Shown here: positions 36,401-45,941 of the stretch, piece by piece
Layout of the letters: each line of letters starts with the position of its first letter
How positions within the stretch are numbered: the stretch's first letter is position 1
Source of the DNA: Caballeronia calidae
GTDB taxonomy: Bacteria; Pseudomonadota; Gammaproteobacteria; Burkholderiales; Burkholderiaceae
Length of the DNA stretch: 64,000 nt
Reading direction: 5' to 3'
NCBI RefSeq assembly: GCF_900044055.2
Contig: NZ_FCOX02000009.1
Coordinates: 123,587-187,586 of the forward strand
Made by a program: the position numbers and the translations under genes
The notes under the pieces: generated by a model
The model's database searches: none
What the model saw: only the letters and a program-made list of their open reading frames with translations
Told to the model about the DNA's origin: nothing

Positions 36401-37900
36401 ATGAGCGATTTGCTTTCCAAGAGCGCGTACCAGAAAGTTGCGCGAGAGCTGAGGCTCCCGACCTCCGCCGTTATCAACGGAGAGTTGCGTGGCGCTGCAT
36501 CGGGCGAGACGTTCGCGACCCTGAACCCGGCAACTGGCGAGCATCTGGCTGACATCCCGGCCTGTTCGAAAGAAGACGTCGACGCGGCTGTGAGTAGCGC
36601 ACGGGCAGCATTCAACGACGGGCGCTGGTCTAAGCTCCATCCGGCTGAGCGCAAGCGCGCAATTCTCCGCCTGGCCGACCTCATCGAGCAGAACACGGTC
36701 GAGCTTTCGGTGATGGAGAGCCTCGATGCAGGCAAGACGATATTCGATTGCCAGACGGTCGACGTGCCTGAGACGGTTAACGTGCTTCGCTGGCACGCCG
36801 AAGCTATCGACAAGATTTACGACCAGGTCTCTCCGGCCTCGGACAATCACATTTCGATGATTGTCCGCGAGCCCGTTGGTGTCGTAGGACTTGTCTTGCC
36901 TTGGAACTTCCCTCTCCTCATGTTGGCGTGGAAGATTGGCCCATCGCTCGCGGCCGGTTGCTCGCTGGTTGTGAAGCCGGCGGTGGAGACTTCGCTCACC
37001 GCGATGCGCGTCGCTGAGCTCGCTCTTGAGGCGGGCATTCCTGCAGGTGTTTTCAATGTCGTGACCGGCAGCGGCCGTGCGGTGGGCGAGCCGATTGGGC
37101 GTCACCCGGACATCGACATGGTGTCCTTCACCGGGTCGACAGCGACCGGTCGGAAGTTCCTCGCTTATTCCTCGGATAGCAACCTCAAGGAAGTCGTGCT
37201 CGAGATGGGCGGGAAGAATCCGTGCGTTGTCATGTCTGACATCACGGACGTCGACGACGTCGCCGCTCATATCGTTAACGGCGCTCTCTGGAACATGGGC
37301 GAAAACTGCTCCGCCATCTCGCGGCTCGTCGTCCATCGTGACATCAAAGCGCAGTTGCTTTCCAAGATTTCGGAGCTCGCTGCCGAGTGGCGAGTTGGCG
37401 ACCCGTTGGACCCCGAGAACCGAGTTGGGCCTTTGGTCTCGAAGCAGCACTTCGAGAAGGTCCAATCGTATCTTTCCAGTGATGGAAAGGTTATCTACGG
37501 TGGTGAGACGAGCGAAGGTCGTTTCGTGCATCCGACCATCATCGAGGTTGAAAGCAATGACACGAAGCTTGCTCGCGAAGAAATCTTCGGGCCAGTCCTC
37601 GTGGTTATCACGGTCGATAGCCTGAAGGAAGCCGTCGACGTCGCCAACGACACCGAGTATGGACTCGCAGCGTCCGTTTTCGCCGGGAATGGGAAACGCG
37701 CCCTGCGCGCCGCGCGGGCAATTCGCGCGGGCACGGTTACCGTGAACTCGTTTGGGGAAGGCGATATCACGACGCCCTTCGGTGGCTACAAGCAATCGGG
37801 CTTTGGCGGGCGCGATAACTCGTTGTATGCGCACGACCAATACACGCAGCTCAAAACCATCTGGCTCGACCTCAACGATAGCGACTCGGACGAAGTCTGA
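36401..37900 (+). CDS. NAD(P)-dependent aldehyde dehydrogenase
   Basis: 499 residues. All family hallmarks are present: PWNFP (N169), FTGST, EMGGKNP (E268) and the catalytic cysteine in GENCSAI (C303), close to the PuuC type of aldehyde dehydrogenase. In a hydroxyproline pathway the final step is oxidation of alpha-ketoglutarate semialdehyde to alpha-ketoglutarate, and this is the natural candidate. A gamma-aminobutyraldehyde-type substrate cannot be excluded. It is the last gene of the island. Confidence 0.8.
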   Translation: MSDLLSKSAYQKVARELRLPTSAVINGELRGAASGETFATLNPATGEHLADIPACSKEDVDAAVSSARAAFNDGRWSKLHPAERKRAILRLADLIEQNTVELSVMESLDAGKTIFDCQTVDVPETVNVLRWHAEAIDKIYDQVSPASDNHISMIVREPVGVVGLVLPWNFPLLMLAWKIGPSLAAGCSLVVKPAVETSLTAMRVAELALEAGIPAGVFNVVTGSGRAVGEPIGRHPDIDMVSFTGSTATGRKFLAYSSDSNLKEVVLEMGGKNPCVVMSDITDVDDVAAHIVNGALWNMGENCSAISRLVVHRDIKAQLLSKISELAAEWRVGDPLDPENRVGPLVSKQHFEKVQSYLSSDGKVIYGGETSEGRFVHPTIIEVESNDTKLAREEIFGPVLVVITVDSLKEAVDVANDTEYGLAASVFAGNGKRALRAARAIRAGTVTVNSFGEGDITTPFGGYKQSGFGGRDNSLYAHDQYTQLKTIWLDLNDSDSDEV

Positions 37901-38130
37901 CCGTCAAAACACTCCGGTGCTCCTCGCTCGCGGGAGCCCGGGGCGCGGGCTTAAACTGTCAACAGAGGGAGCGAAGGGCTATATCGACGCCTTATACCTT
38001 CGCTAGGCATCGACTATCGTGCCGTATGTGCTCGGGACGCTATCTTGCAATCGAGCGGAGCATCGCGCGTTCGGTTCGGCCTCGTATGCATGGTGGCCGA
38101 GATGCTCGAGGCGTTTCTCAAGACCCATCG

Positions 38131-38170
38131 AAGCGCCGTCGACTTGAACTCGCACCGGCCGACGGCGCTT
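38131..38170 (+). terminator. Possible terminator after the aldehyde dehydrogenase
   Basis: 11-bp inverted repeat AAGCGCCGTCG / CGACGGCGCTT with an 18-base loop, 230 bases after the aldehyde dehydrogenase gene. It has only a short T-poor tail, so the call is tentative. Confidence 0.35.
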
Positions 38171-38872
38171 TCGTATTCGCGTAGAAAGGCACTGACTCGC
38201 TGCAGCGAAGTCATTGCCGATTCGCGCTTTACTCGCTCATAGATTAATGCCGCGCCCGGCTGATAAGGCCGCGCTTCTTCGAACCTTGGTTCCATTCGCG
38301 CCGCCTCGCTTCTCGCGAATTTGCGAGTTGATTAGCCCGCAGCTTGCGGAGGCCGCCCGAGAGACGTAAGACGCCAATTGTCTCAATAGATATCATGCTC
38401 TCCGGAAGCCTTCGTCCCACGACATCGTGCTCGACCTCACTACGCGGTAACTGCAGGCTCCGCAAGAGCGATTTCCTCAGCAGAAGCTAGCGGTCGTGCT
38501 TAACGTATCCAACGTTGAGAGTTGAAACCACTAGGAAGGTTTCGCTTTGCAATGGGTGAGGAGAAGATAGGGCCTTTCCCATTTGTCAGCGCCGCCGGAG
38601 TTTTTCCAATGCGTTTGTGCGCACTCAAACGGACTTATCGCGCTCGCGAATAGAAGCTGCCGAGGGCAGCGATGTTGCGCCTTCGTCCAGCGGACGCAGG
38701 CACCGCGAACAACAAGCTAACGAGACAACGGAAAATGCCGAACCCAGCATGGACTTTGAGCACTCTACCCGACAGTTTTGTCACGGAAGTTCAAGCTCGC
38801 ATGGACGAGCACGGAGGGCAGACGACCAGCGTCCGCTTTGGCACGCTTGGTACAGACATTGGTGCATAAATG

Positions 38873-38899
38873 GTACGACAAGTAAGAAATAAGTCGTAC
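38873..38899. promoter_or_regulatory. Inverted repeat, possible operator
   Basis: GTACGAC and its complement GTCGTAC spaced by 13 bases in an A-rich spacer. No gene begins within 400 bases except the small lipoprotein at 39331. Confidence 0.3.
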
Positions 38900-39330
38900 G
38901 ATTAGATGCGTCACGATTTTTAACTGAGTCATTCCAACCGGGAGCCATACGTCGTGTAAATCGGTTGAAATTTGGGCTCTTCGAAACCCGGTTTTTGAAG
39001 AAATATTCTGACGGCGCGCGAACCGCCAGCCAAAAAATTGAATAAGAAACGTTTCTGTCGGTCAAGATTATTTTACCTTGACGGGCGCCGACTCGATTTA
39101 TACATTTAAGGACGCTGAAAACAGATGGCAAATGCAAGGTCCTCGGGCAGTATTAGAGCCTAAACTTCGTTATGTTCATTAGGAATACAAAGGAGGCGCT
39201 CGAGTGACTGTCTTGTTGAGCAGTCGGGGAAGATTAATGGGACCAGTCGCGCTGTATACGAGACACCGCAAGGCTTATGGCCTCGTATGTCGGACAAGTG
39301 CATGTTTTTTGCGTCTCTTAGGAGCTTGAT

Positions 39331-39483
39331 ATGAAATATTTTGGCCTCACGGTTAAGAAGACACTGGGGACATTTACGTTCGCGCTTTTTGTCGCCGCGA
39401 CGTTGACCGCATGTGGCGGAGACAACTCAGGGTCTGCCAGTCCGGTCGACCACTCAAAGTCGACCACGTTAAGTGAAGGGTAG
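39331..39483 (+). CDS. Small lipoprotein
   Basis: 50 residues, GGAG eight bases before the ATG. A basic N-terminus (KYFGLTVKK), a hydrophobic stretch and the lipobox LTAC (C28) give a mature peptide of about 22 residues (GGDNSGSAS...). It is not likely to be random because start signal, signal peptide and lipobox all agree. It lies 88 bases before the beta-propeller gene and may be co-transcribed. Confidence 0.6.
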   Translation: MKYFGLTVKKTLGTFTFALFVAATLTACGGDNSGSASPVDHSKSTTLSEG

Positions 39484-39570
39484 AGTCCTTTTGCGTCCCC
39501 GCGTCGCTGGTCGGCTCGACCTGACGCGCTTGTTGCCACACCAAGTAATAAATACGAATGGAGGCATCAA

Positions 39571-40701
39571 ATGATTGCATGTTTCGTCGGCTCTTCGACC
39601 CTTGACGCTTCACAAGCAAAGCGCCGTTCCAGCAAAGGCACCTTGCGCTCAGTAATTTTGCCAGCAGCGGTGGCACTGAGTGCGTTGATGCTTAGCCAGG
39701 CGTCGAACGCACAGGCACTCTTCATTGGCGACAATGGAGATAGTTCAGTCAAGCAGTATGATGTGTCGAGTGGGAACTACGCAGGCGCCTTCGTCCCGTC
39801 CAAAGCGCATGGGCTAAACGGACCCATGGGGATGATTTTCACGAATGGCCAATTCCTGGTGGTCAGTCAGAACCCGGCTCCAGAGGGCAGCACTGGTACC
39901 ACCGGCGAGGTTCTCCGGTTTGACGGAACGACGGGCACGTATATCAACAAGCTTGTGTCCTCCGGTGACCGAAACGCACCCTTCGCACCTCGCGGCATCG
40001 TTCGAGGCGGCCCGGGCAATCAATATTACGTAGCCGATACCGTCTCCGATTCGAAGTGCGCTAATGGCAACGTGAAGCGGTATAACGATAACGGTGCCTA
40101 TCTGGGCAACCTCGACCTACAAGGGTTTCCGGACCCGGACAACGTGTTCCATCCGCGCGGGTTAGTTTTTGGCCCCGACGGCTACTTGTACGTTTCGTCA
40201 ACGGGGTGCCTCGACTCCAAGCTCGGCGCATTTGACCCATTGAAGGGATACATTCTGCGCTTCAATGCGAACACCGGAAAATTCATGAACGTCGTTGCCT
40301 CCGACCAAACGGTCGCGAGCTTGCATCGGCCTGAGGGTTTGGTCTTCGACAGCGCTGGGAACCTATGGGTGACGAGCTTCCAGGCGGACCGGACCGACGC
40401 CGACAGAATACTCAAGCTCGACGGAAACACTGGCAAACTCCTCGATGAACTGGTGTTGGCACCGCCCAATTCCATAAACAGGTCTTACGCTCAAGCTATT
40501 ATCTTCGGGCCAGGCGGCAAGTTATACATTCCAATCGCAGGCAATGATGCGAAAACCACAGGTGAAGTACGCCGGTGTGACACGGCGACAAAGAAATGCG
40601 ATGTCATTGTTCCATCCGCCAAAGCCGGCGGTGCGGTAGGGCAAGCGTGGTATTTAATCTTTAAGAACAGCGACCCCGCGACGCTCAACTACCGCAATTA
40701 G
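39571..40701 (+). CDS. Exported NHL-like beta-propeller protein
   Basis: 376 residues, GGAGG before the ATG. A long signal peptide (about 1-48, ending ASNAQA) exports it. Repeated propeller blades are visible: GLNGPMGMIF, FAPRGIVRGGPGNQYYVAD, FHPRGLVFGPDGYLYV, HRPEGLVFDSAGNLWVTS and AIIFGPGGKLYIP. The fold is used for binding or for lactonase-like catalysis, and which applies here is unknown. It probably acts in the periplasm or outside. Confidence 0.75.
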   Translation: MIACFVGSSTLDASQAKRRSSKGTLRSVILPAAVALSALMLSQASNAQALFIGDNGDSSVKQYDVSSGNYAGAFVPSKAHGLNGPMGMIFTNGQFLVVSQNPAPEGSTGTTGEVLRFDGTTGTYINKLVSSGDRNAPFAPRGIVRGGPGNQYYVADTVSDSKCANGNVKRYNDNGAYLGNLDLQGFPDPDNVFHPRGLVFGPDGYLYVSSTGCLDSKLGAFDPLKGYILRFNANTGKFMNVVASDQTVASLHRPEGLVFDSAGNLWVTSFQADRTDADRILKLDGNTGKLLDELVLAPPNSINRSYAQAIIFGPGGKLYIPIAGNDAKTTGEVRRCDTATKKCDVIVPSAKAGGAVGQAWYLIFKNSDPATLNYRN

Positions 40702-40766
40702 AAGGGGGCAGCGGAGGAAGAGGTCGGTCTAGCTGCGAGGCCGGCCTTGCTCTATTGCTTGCCGAT

Positions 40767-41012
40767 TCAAAGATGCGTCGATAGCATCGTACCGAATCGC
40801 AATCGCAGACGGCCCGGATGCTCGGGGTGCCATTGGTCGAGTGCGGCCTGAAGACGGTCGCGCTCAGTCAGTAGCCCGCAATTCTCGGGCGCCAAGTCGC
40901 AAACGATTGACGCAAAACCGTGCGAGAAGTTTTCGGCATCGATGCAAGTGCCGGGCAATGTTTTGGTTTTCATAAAGCATGCGAGATTCTCAGCGACGCG
41001 TAGGCTGTAGCG
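40767..41012 (-). pseudogene. glcB: Malate synthase G N-terminal fragment
   Basis: A minus-strand stretch that reads LRVAENLACF, KTLPGTCIDAENF, VCDLAPENCGLL and RLQAALDQWHPEHPG, which follows the N-terminal part of malate synthase G (L-VA-L...LPGTG-D...DLAP-N--LL--RD-LQ--LD-WH). After the HPG the similarity stops and no full gene follows. Upstream the homology continues about 15 codons before the only ATG. It is a relic of a lost or moved glcB gene. Confidence 0.6.
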
Positions 41013-41093
41013 CAGGATGGGGGGCAGCGGGCTGTAGCGAACATTGTTGGAGAAGCCTCGCCACTACCATCTCTGGAAAAAAGCGAGGAAAGC

Positions 41094-42980
41094 ATGTCCC
41101 AATCCCTGCCCCGGCGAGTCCGAGTCGGTGTCGTCCTTTCGGCGCTCTGGGCCTGCGTCGTGTATACCGCACTGGCGGGCGAGTACGCGCGCCTATCGGG
41201 TCCAAAATTTGTGGCGTTCGGCGTGGTGCCGCTATTGTTGGCGTGGGGGCTCGGCTGGATTCTCGCTGGCGGAGTTGTTGCCGACAACCTCCAACCGACG
41301 CAAGGGACGAGCCCGCCTTTGGAAGCATCGACGCCTCAAACGGCGCGGGCCTCGGCCACAAGCCGGGCATGCGCCCGCTGGTTCGACATCATGCTGTGCT
41401 CGAGCATCGTCGGGTATCCGCTTGGCTACGCTCTCGCGGAAATCCTGCCGAAGCTCATGCCTCCGTGGCCGGGACGTGCTCTCCTATGGACGTCGCTGTT
41501 CGCGATGATTTTTCTGATTCTGTCGCTGCCTTTGTCGTTGCTCTTGGATGCGCTCCTTTATCGGCTGTTCGGCAATACGCCCGGTAAAGCGCTTCTCAGC
41601 CTGTCCGTGCGCACACGGACTGACAGCGCGCTTACGGCGGAGCAATACCTCAATCGAAACTTTGCGATGTGGGGACCGGGATTCGCGTTCGGGCTGCCTG
41701 GCGTCCAGTTCATCACGCTGTTCATGAGCGAAAGTACGCTCAGAAAGACTGGTAGCACTCGGTGGGATTGGACGTGGGGATACACTGTTGTCGGCGCAAG
41801 GAGGAGTGCACTGCGCTTGGCGCTTTTCGGGACGCTCGGCTTTTCTATGTTGGTGTTATCGAAGCTTGACGCGCAGTCGTTCAGCGCCGCGCTGCGACAG
41901 GTCGCAATCTCGGAGGCATCGCGTCCAGCGGGCGCATCAGCGACTGGCACATCTCCGGTGGACGGCCCGTCGAAGGCCCAAATTTCAGCGTCGAGGACGT
42001 TTGCCAGCGCGTGGGTTAATCCGCTGTCTGGGATGCCGTCGAATCTGGCCAGCCGTTGGCATGAGTATCCGGCGCTTGAGTCGGAGGACTATCGTTGGGT
42101 ATTCAGGTCCGAAAGCGGTGAATTCGCAGCCGTCGACGGAAGCTCTATTGGCTTGTCGTTCACGGGCGATGATGCCCGGACCGACGACTATCTGCCGATT
42201 ACTCAATTCACGAAAATCAACGAAGGCGGACGGGCTGTTTGGGAGGGAAACGCAACCGGTCTTGTGCTTAAGGGTAAACGCGATTTCGGATATTTTCGCG
42301 GGTTGTCGAACTTCCTAAATGCCCCCGACGAAAAATTCGCACGCGCGTGGTTTTTTGAAGGCAGCGGTAGTAACTGGCGCGTCCTCTACCTGGCTCCCGC
42401 TGCCAGTCCAGCGGCCGAGCGAAATGCGCAAGAGTTTTTCGAATCTATTCTCGCATCGACTCGGGGCGACGAACCGTTTATATATGCCCCCACAGGGAGG
42501 TCCAACTTCCCGATTGACTGGCGCAATCCGGTAAGTGGTGAGACGGTTCAACTCAGTGGTCGATGGGATGTCAACCCATTTCTTCCAAACAAGGCGAACC
42601 CCTGGGCATACACGGCAGCTTGCCTGTCGCCCGGTGACGGTTGCGCATTCACGCGTGAGGCAGTCGGCGTTCGGTTCATTCCAGATGCGGACGCCGCTTC
42701 ACCTGTTCCGTACGCGGACGCGCTTCGGTCAGTCAACGACCCAATCTATCGAATGCTGGGTACCGCCCAGGAGATGCTCGAGGACGGACGGCCAGTGCTG
42801 GCCGGACAAGGGCGTGGGTACGTGCTTTTATACCCGGGTCAGCCCGAGGTCAGGTATTGGCTATTTCGAGCAAATGGCGGAGTATGGCGCGTAATCTATG
42901 CGGCAGAAAGTGGACACCTGAACGAGAACACAGGCTACCAGTTCTTCAAAGAGGTATTGAGCACAACGTCCGGCTCTTGA
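41094..42980 (+). CDS. RDD-family membrane protein with repeated C-terminal domain
   Basis: 628 residues. Two N-terminal membrane segments are followed by an RDD domain (about 95-240: ARWFDIML, LSLLLDALLYRLFGNTPGKALLSLSVR), giving four to six helices in all. The C-terminal half (about 300-628) is soluble and internally duplicated: a WVNPLSGM...WHEYP unit and a W-R-YLAPA unit return as DWRNPVSGE...WDVNP and WRVIYAAESG. The soluble half would lie in the periplasm or cytosol. Function unknown. Confidence 0.7.
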   Translation: MSQSLPRRVRVGVVLSALWACVVYTALAGEYARLSGPKFVAFGVVPLLLAWGLGWILAGGVVADNLQPTQGTSPPLEASTPQTARASATSRACARWFDIMLCSSIVGYPLGYALAEILPKLMPPWPGRALLWTSLFAMIFLILSLPLSLLLDALLYRLFGNTPGKALLSLSVRTRTDSALTAEQYLNRNFAMWGPGFAFGLPGVQFITLFMSESTLRKTGSTRWDWTWGYTVVGARRSALRLALFGTLGFSMLVLSKLDAQSFSAALRQVAISEASRPAGASATGTSPVDGPSKAQISASRTFASAWVNPLSGMPSNLASRWHEYPALESEDYRWVFRSESGEFAAVDGSSIGLSFTGDDARTDDYLPITQFTKINEGGRAVWEGNATGLVLKGKRDFGYFRGLSNFLNAPDEKFARAWFFEGSGSNWRVLYLAPAASPAAERNAQEFFESILASTRGDEPFIYAPTGRSNFPIDWRNPVSGETVQLSGRWDVNPFLPNKANPWAYTAACLSPGDGCAFTREAVGVRFIPDADAASPVPYADALRSVNDPIYRMLGTAQEMLEDGRPVLAGQGRGYVLLYPGQPEVRYWLFRANGGVWRVIYAAESGHLNENTGYQFFKEVLSTTSGS

Positions 42981-43303
42981 GCTCAATGGCAAGCCCATCG
43001 TGACGTTTTTTTAGAGGGCGTGTCCTGTATTAGCTGGTCTAGGGTCGCGCCGTCGGCCATGCTCAGCCGAACTCTGCGACCAGCACGGCTTGTGCGACAC
43101 CTGCTGAGAACAAACGGGCGATTGCCGCATCTTTCGATGAGGCCAATGGACTTCCACGATATGGACGGTGGTTTTCGTAAGAATTTTAATCATTGTCGGC
43201 CGCGTGGTAGCGGCACCCGCAGAAGACGGTACCCCTGGCGTTCTTAAATTCCCGCCCTAGAATTTCGTCTTAAAAGAGGCTGAATTAGGTTGTGGAGGCT
43301 ATC
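42981..43303. other. Intergenic region
   Basis: About 320 bases between two plus-strand genes. A short T-run (TTTTTTT near 43007-43013) follows the RDD gene but has no clear stem. Nothing else is visible. Confidence 0.35.
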
Positions 43304-44296
43304 GTGAGCGTGACGACTCCGACTAAAGAGAACTCGTTCGCCGCAGACTGCCGGCGCTATCTGCGGAACTTGAAACAGACGCAGGAGGAGGTGCTCGTAC
43401 GGGCGCCGGGCGACAGAACCTTCGGAGAGCCGGAAGCGGCCTTCGATGAGGCTAAAAAGCATTGGGAGTTTGCACTCTTGAGTCAGGTCGCTTACGCAAA
43501 GGCTGCCTCCATCAAGAAAGCCCTACGGAAGAAGGTTTCGGTGTCCAGCGCGGAATTTCCGCGCGAAGCAGCACCGGAGTATGCCCACCACAAGTTCAAT
43601 CCAGAAGTGGAACTGGCGAGGGCGGGATGGACATCCTGTGACGCATTCGTGGACAACACTCTGGACAAGGCATTCAAGTCCGTTCACCTTCGACTCGAGG
43701 TCTGGAAGAAGTCAGATAACTCCGCGCTCGCCGTGGCCTTTGGAGGCACGGTAGCTACTTCCTGGCGTGATTGGCAGGCCAACCTTCGCTGGTTTCTCCC
43801 GAAATGGCCAGATGAGTACAGCGTGTTAGTGACTAAATTTGTCCCCGCCTTCCTAGACAGCATCAGCCGAGAGTTTCCGCAGTTGCCGCCCGTCGTCTAT
43901 TCGACAGGTCACTCGCTAGGCGGGGGCCTTGCGCAGCAATTTGCCTACGCGTTGCCGGACAAACTCTTGGAGGAAGGCAAGAAGCTTCCCCGGGTCATCC
44001 AGGTATACGCTTTCGACCCATCGCCGGTCACGGGCTTCTACACCCTAGCGCGGGCCCTTCGGACCCAGAATGCAACAGGCCTGAAGACCGACCGCGTCTT
44101 CGAACGGGGCGAGATTCTCGCTTTTTTTCGGTCAGCCTTGGCGCTCGCTGTTCCGCCATCGAAGGAAAACCCGGCGGTGCGCGCCGTGCGCTACAACTTC
44201 ATGGGCCATGTCTGGCCCGTTCATTCGCACAACATGAGCCGGCTTGCCCGCTCGCTGTATGACGCAACGCATCCGGACTCCACGTTCCCACGTTGA
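43304..44296 (+). CDS. Lipase-class-3-like alpha/beta hydrolase
   Basis: 330 residues from the GTG at 43304, with GGAGG five bases before it; an earlier GTG at 43292 overlaps that site. The nucleophile elbow YSTGHSLGGG and the following AQQFAYAL helix are those of the lipase class 3 fold; an Asp (FDPSPVTG) and a histidine (HVWPVHSHN) further on could complete the triad. No signal peptide. It would hydrolyse acyl esters; the real substrate is unknown. Confidence 0.7.
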   Translation: MSVTTPTKENSFAADCRRYLRNLKQTQEEVLVRAPGDRTFGEPEAAFDEAKKHWEFALLSQVAYAKAASIKKALRKKVSVSSAEFPREAAPEYAHHKFNPEVELARAGWTSCDAFVDNTLDKAFKSVHLRLEVWKKSDNSALAVAFGGTVATSWRDWQANLRWFLPKWPDEYSVLVTKFVPAFLDSISREFPQLPPVVYSTGHSLGGGLAQQFAYALPDKLLEEGKKLPRVIQVYAFDPSPVTGFYTLARALRTQNATGLKTDRVFERGEILAFFRSALALAVPPSKENPAVRAVRYNFMGHVWPVHSHNMSRLARSLYDATHPDSTFPR

Positions 44297-44586
44297 GCCG
44301 CTGCCAAAGGCGGCACAGTCAGAGAAACGCCGTAACTTCCTTCTGAACGGTGCCGTCTTCTCAGGTCGTGGTCATCGTCATCTGCCCGCATCTGCACGCA
44401 AGCCAATCGGTCAAGCGCGCGGCGAAGCCGTTCGCGCATCTCGTCTCGCACGCCCAGTTCTCTCGCGACCAGCCCGACGTCAGTTATCGCGTCGGCAAAT
44501 AGAAATTCCAGAAACCGGATGACCTTGTGGCTCAATCGGTCTGCTGGGATGCGGTCGGTGCCATTGTAGGTAGGGTGCTCAATCAT
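44221..44586 (-). CDS. Possible small antisense gene
   Basis: 121 residues overlapping the 3' end of the lipase-like gene on the other strand. The first 60 residues look helical (RLSHKVIRFLEFLFADA, GVRDEMRERLRRALDRL) and more protein-like than the usual shadow frames, but the ribosome binding site is weak. Treat as doubtful. Confidence 0.3.
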   Translation of the reverse strand: MIEHPTYNGTDRIPADRLSHKVIRFLEFLFADAITDVGLVARELGVRDEMRERLRRALDRLACVQMRADDDDHDLRRRHRSEGSYGVSLTVPPLAAAQRGNVESGCVASYSERASRLMLCE

Positions 44587-44885
44587 GCTTCAATATAAAA
44601 CGCCGTTTTATCCCGAGTTCGCCACTGCAGGCTTTACGCCATGACACGGGGCCCCATTTCCCGCCGCAGATGAATTCGAGACACGATATGTCCCGAGTGG
44701 TCGCTAAACTTCACCCAGTAACATGTCACGGTTGCATAACAAGAAATACAGCGCGAACGCTACGCATGGCACAATCTCAAAGGTCGATGCCGCGAAGTCT
44801 GGCAGGGTATGGCCTACACGCGGGGCGGGGGCAGGCGACCCCCTCAACCGTGTTATTCCAATAATTAGAACGAGAATAAGACTTT

Positions 44886-45233
44886 ATGAATGTGACCGCT
44901 ACGGCATGCGAGTGTTTCGAAGCGACTGGTCGCCTGATAAATCCCGAGGTACTCTTTGACGGCGTCGATACAACGAACAGCAGCTACGGGGACGTGACAT
45001 TGTTCAGGTGCCACGGCTGTTCGACCGCTTGGCTGCGGTTCGCAATAGAGTACGAATCGTTCAGTCGGTCCGGTCGGTGGTACCGCGCACCTGTGCCTCC
45101 GGAGCGCGAGGCTGAAGTGACAGCAGAGAACGCCATAGAAATGCTGAATTCATTAAAGCCGTTGTTCGCTGGCGGGAGCCGCTTTGACTCTCCCGGATTT
45201 GAGACCCACGGTCGGGTGAATTTGCATCCTTAA
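44886..45233 (+). CDS. Small cysteine-containing hypothetical protein
   Basis: 115 residues. A CHGC pair near residue 43 and two earlier cysteines suggest a metal-binding knuckle. A weak ribosome binding site and an ATG at 44886. No domain recognised. It stands 168 bases before another cysteine-rich gene on the same strand. Confidence 0.45.
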   Translation: MNVTATACECFEATGRLINPEVLFDGVDTTNSSYGDVTLFRCHGCSTAWLRFAIEYESFSRSGRWYRAPVPPEREAEVTAENAIEMLNSLKPLFAGGSRFDSPGFETHGRVNLHP

Positions 45234-45400
45234 GCGACGAGGGAAGGCGTTTCAATTTGAGGGCTGTATTGCGCTAAGTTCGGCGGGACATTTCTACGGA
45301 TGCTACGCGATGGCGTCGAGGTGAGTCGGAGGGAGCGAGGCAAGAAAAGCGTGCGGCATGTGGCCCGCATTCGAAACTAGGACTGAAAAGAGAGACTGCG

Positions 45401-45892
45401 ATGGAATTGGGTCATTGCCAAGTGTGCGAGGTGAAGCTCGGCTCACGTATGCACAATTTCTACAGCCGTACTCAAAAAGTCAACTTCGACGGCGAAAGCA
45501 AAATCATCACTGTCGTGCACGAGCTACATGAAATGTGCTTCTGTTCGAAGGAGTGCTGGGAGGCAATGGAAGAGCCGATTACAGAGGGACTCCATCCGTT
45601 ATACCAGGCCCTGCATGCAGTCGCGACATGCTGCGAGTGTCAGAGGCCGGTGGACCGAGTTCAGCCGCACTACACGCTATATATCGGCGAGATGGAAGAC
45701 GTCTCCCAGCCTTGGCTGGCATCAATGCGAATAATGGACGAGAAGGAAATTGCGGTTTTCTGTCCCGAGTGCCGAATTCCTGACGGGGACTTGGCGGCAT
45801 CATTGGGCATACTAGAGCCGGAGAATGCGAATGGGGCTGTGGTTGAAACGATAGACTCCCCGTTGAACTCGGTGCTGGCTTGCGCGGACTGA
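45401..45892 (+). CDS. Zinc-ribbon-like hypothetical protein
   Basis: 163 residues, AGAGAG before the ATG. Cysteine pairs CQVC (6-9), CFCSKEC (about 46-52), CCEC (about 77-80) and CPEC (about 120-123) suggest two zinc-binding units. It is acidic and soluble. No family is recognised. It precedes the CoiA-like nuclease gene by 50 bases, so may belong to the same unit. Confidence 0.55.
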   Translation: MELGHCQVCEVKLGSRMHNFYSRTQKVNFDGESKIITVVHELHEMCFCSKECWEAMEEPITEGLHPLYQALHAVATCCECQRPVDRVQPHYTLYIGEMEDVSQPWLASMRIMDEKEIAVFCPECRIPDGDLAASLGILEPENANGAVVETIDSPLNSVLACAD

Positions 45893-45941
45893 AAACTGGT
45901 TCTTTCGGCAGCCCGGTGTAGCGAGCCCTCACACGAACCTC

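Larger units (their letters stand above)
37901..39330. other. Long intergenic region
   Basis: About 1.4 kb without a convincing gene. It contains a possible terminator (38131-38170) and an inverted repeat (38873-38899). A 90-codon minus-strand frame (38014-38295) has no start signal. Confidence 0.4.

Noticed and set aside
36341..37840. Long antisense frame (499 codons) opposite the aldehyde dehydrogenase
   Set aside because: It is the mirror of a high-GC gene, has no start signal, and its translation shows Arg/His-rich shadow composition. The sense strand has all the aldehyde dehydrogenase motifs.
38014..38295. Minus-strand frame after the aldehyde dehydrogenase
   Set aside because: Its bases include the 11-bp inverted repeat, and a T-arm-like stretch there (GTTCAAGTC) has no matching acceptor or stems, so neither a gene nor a tRNA is supported.
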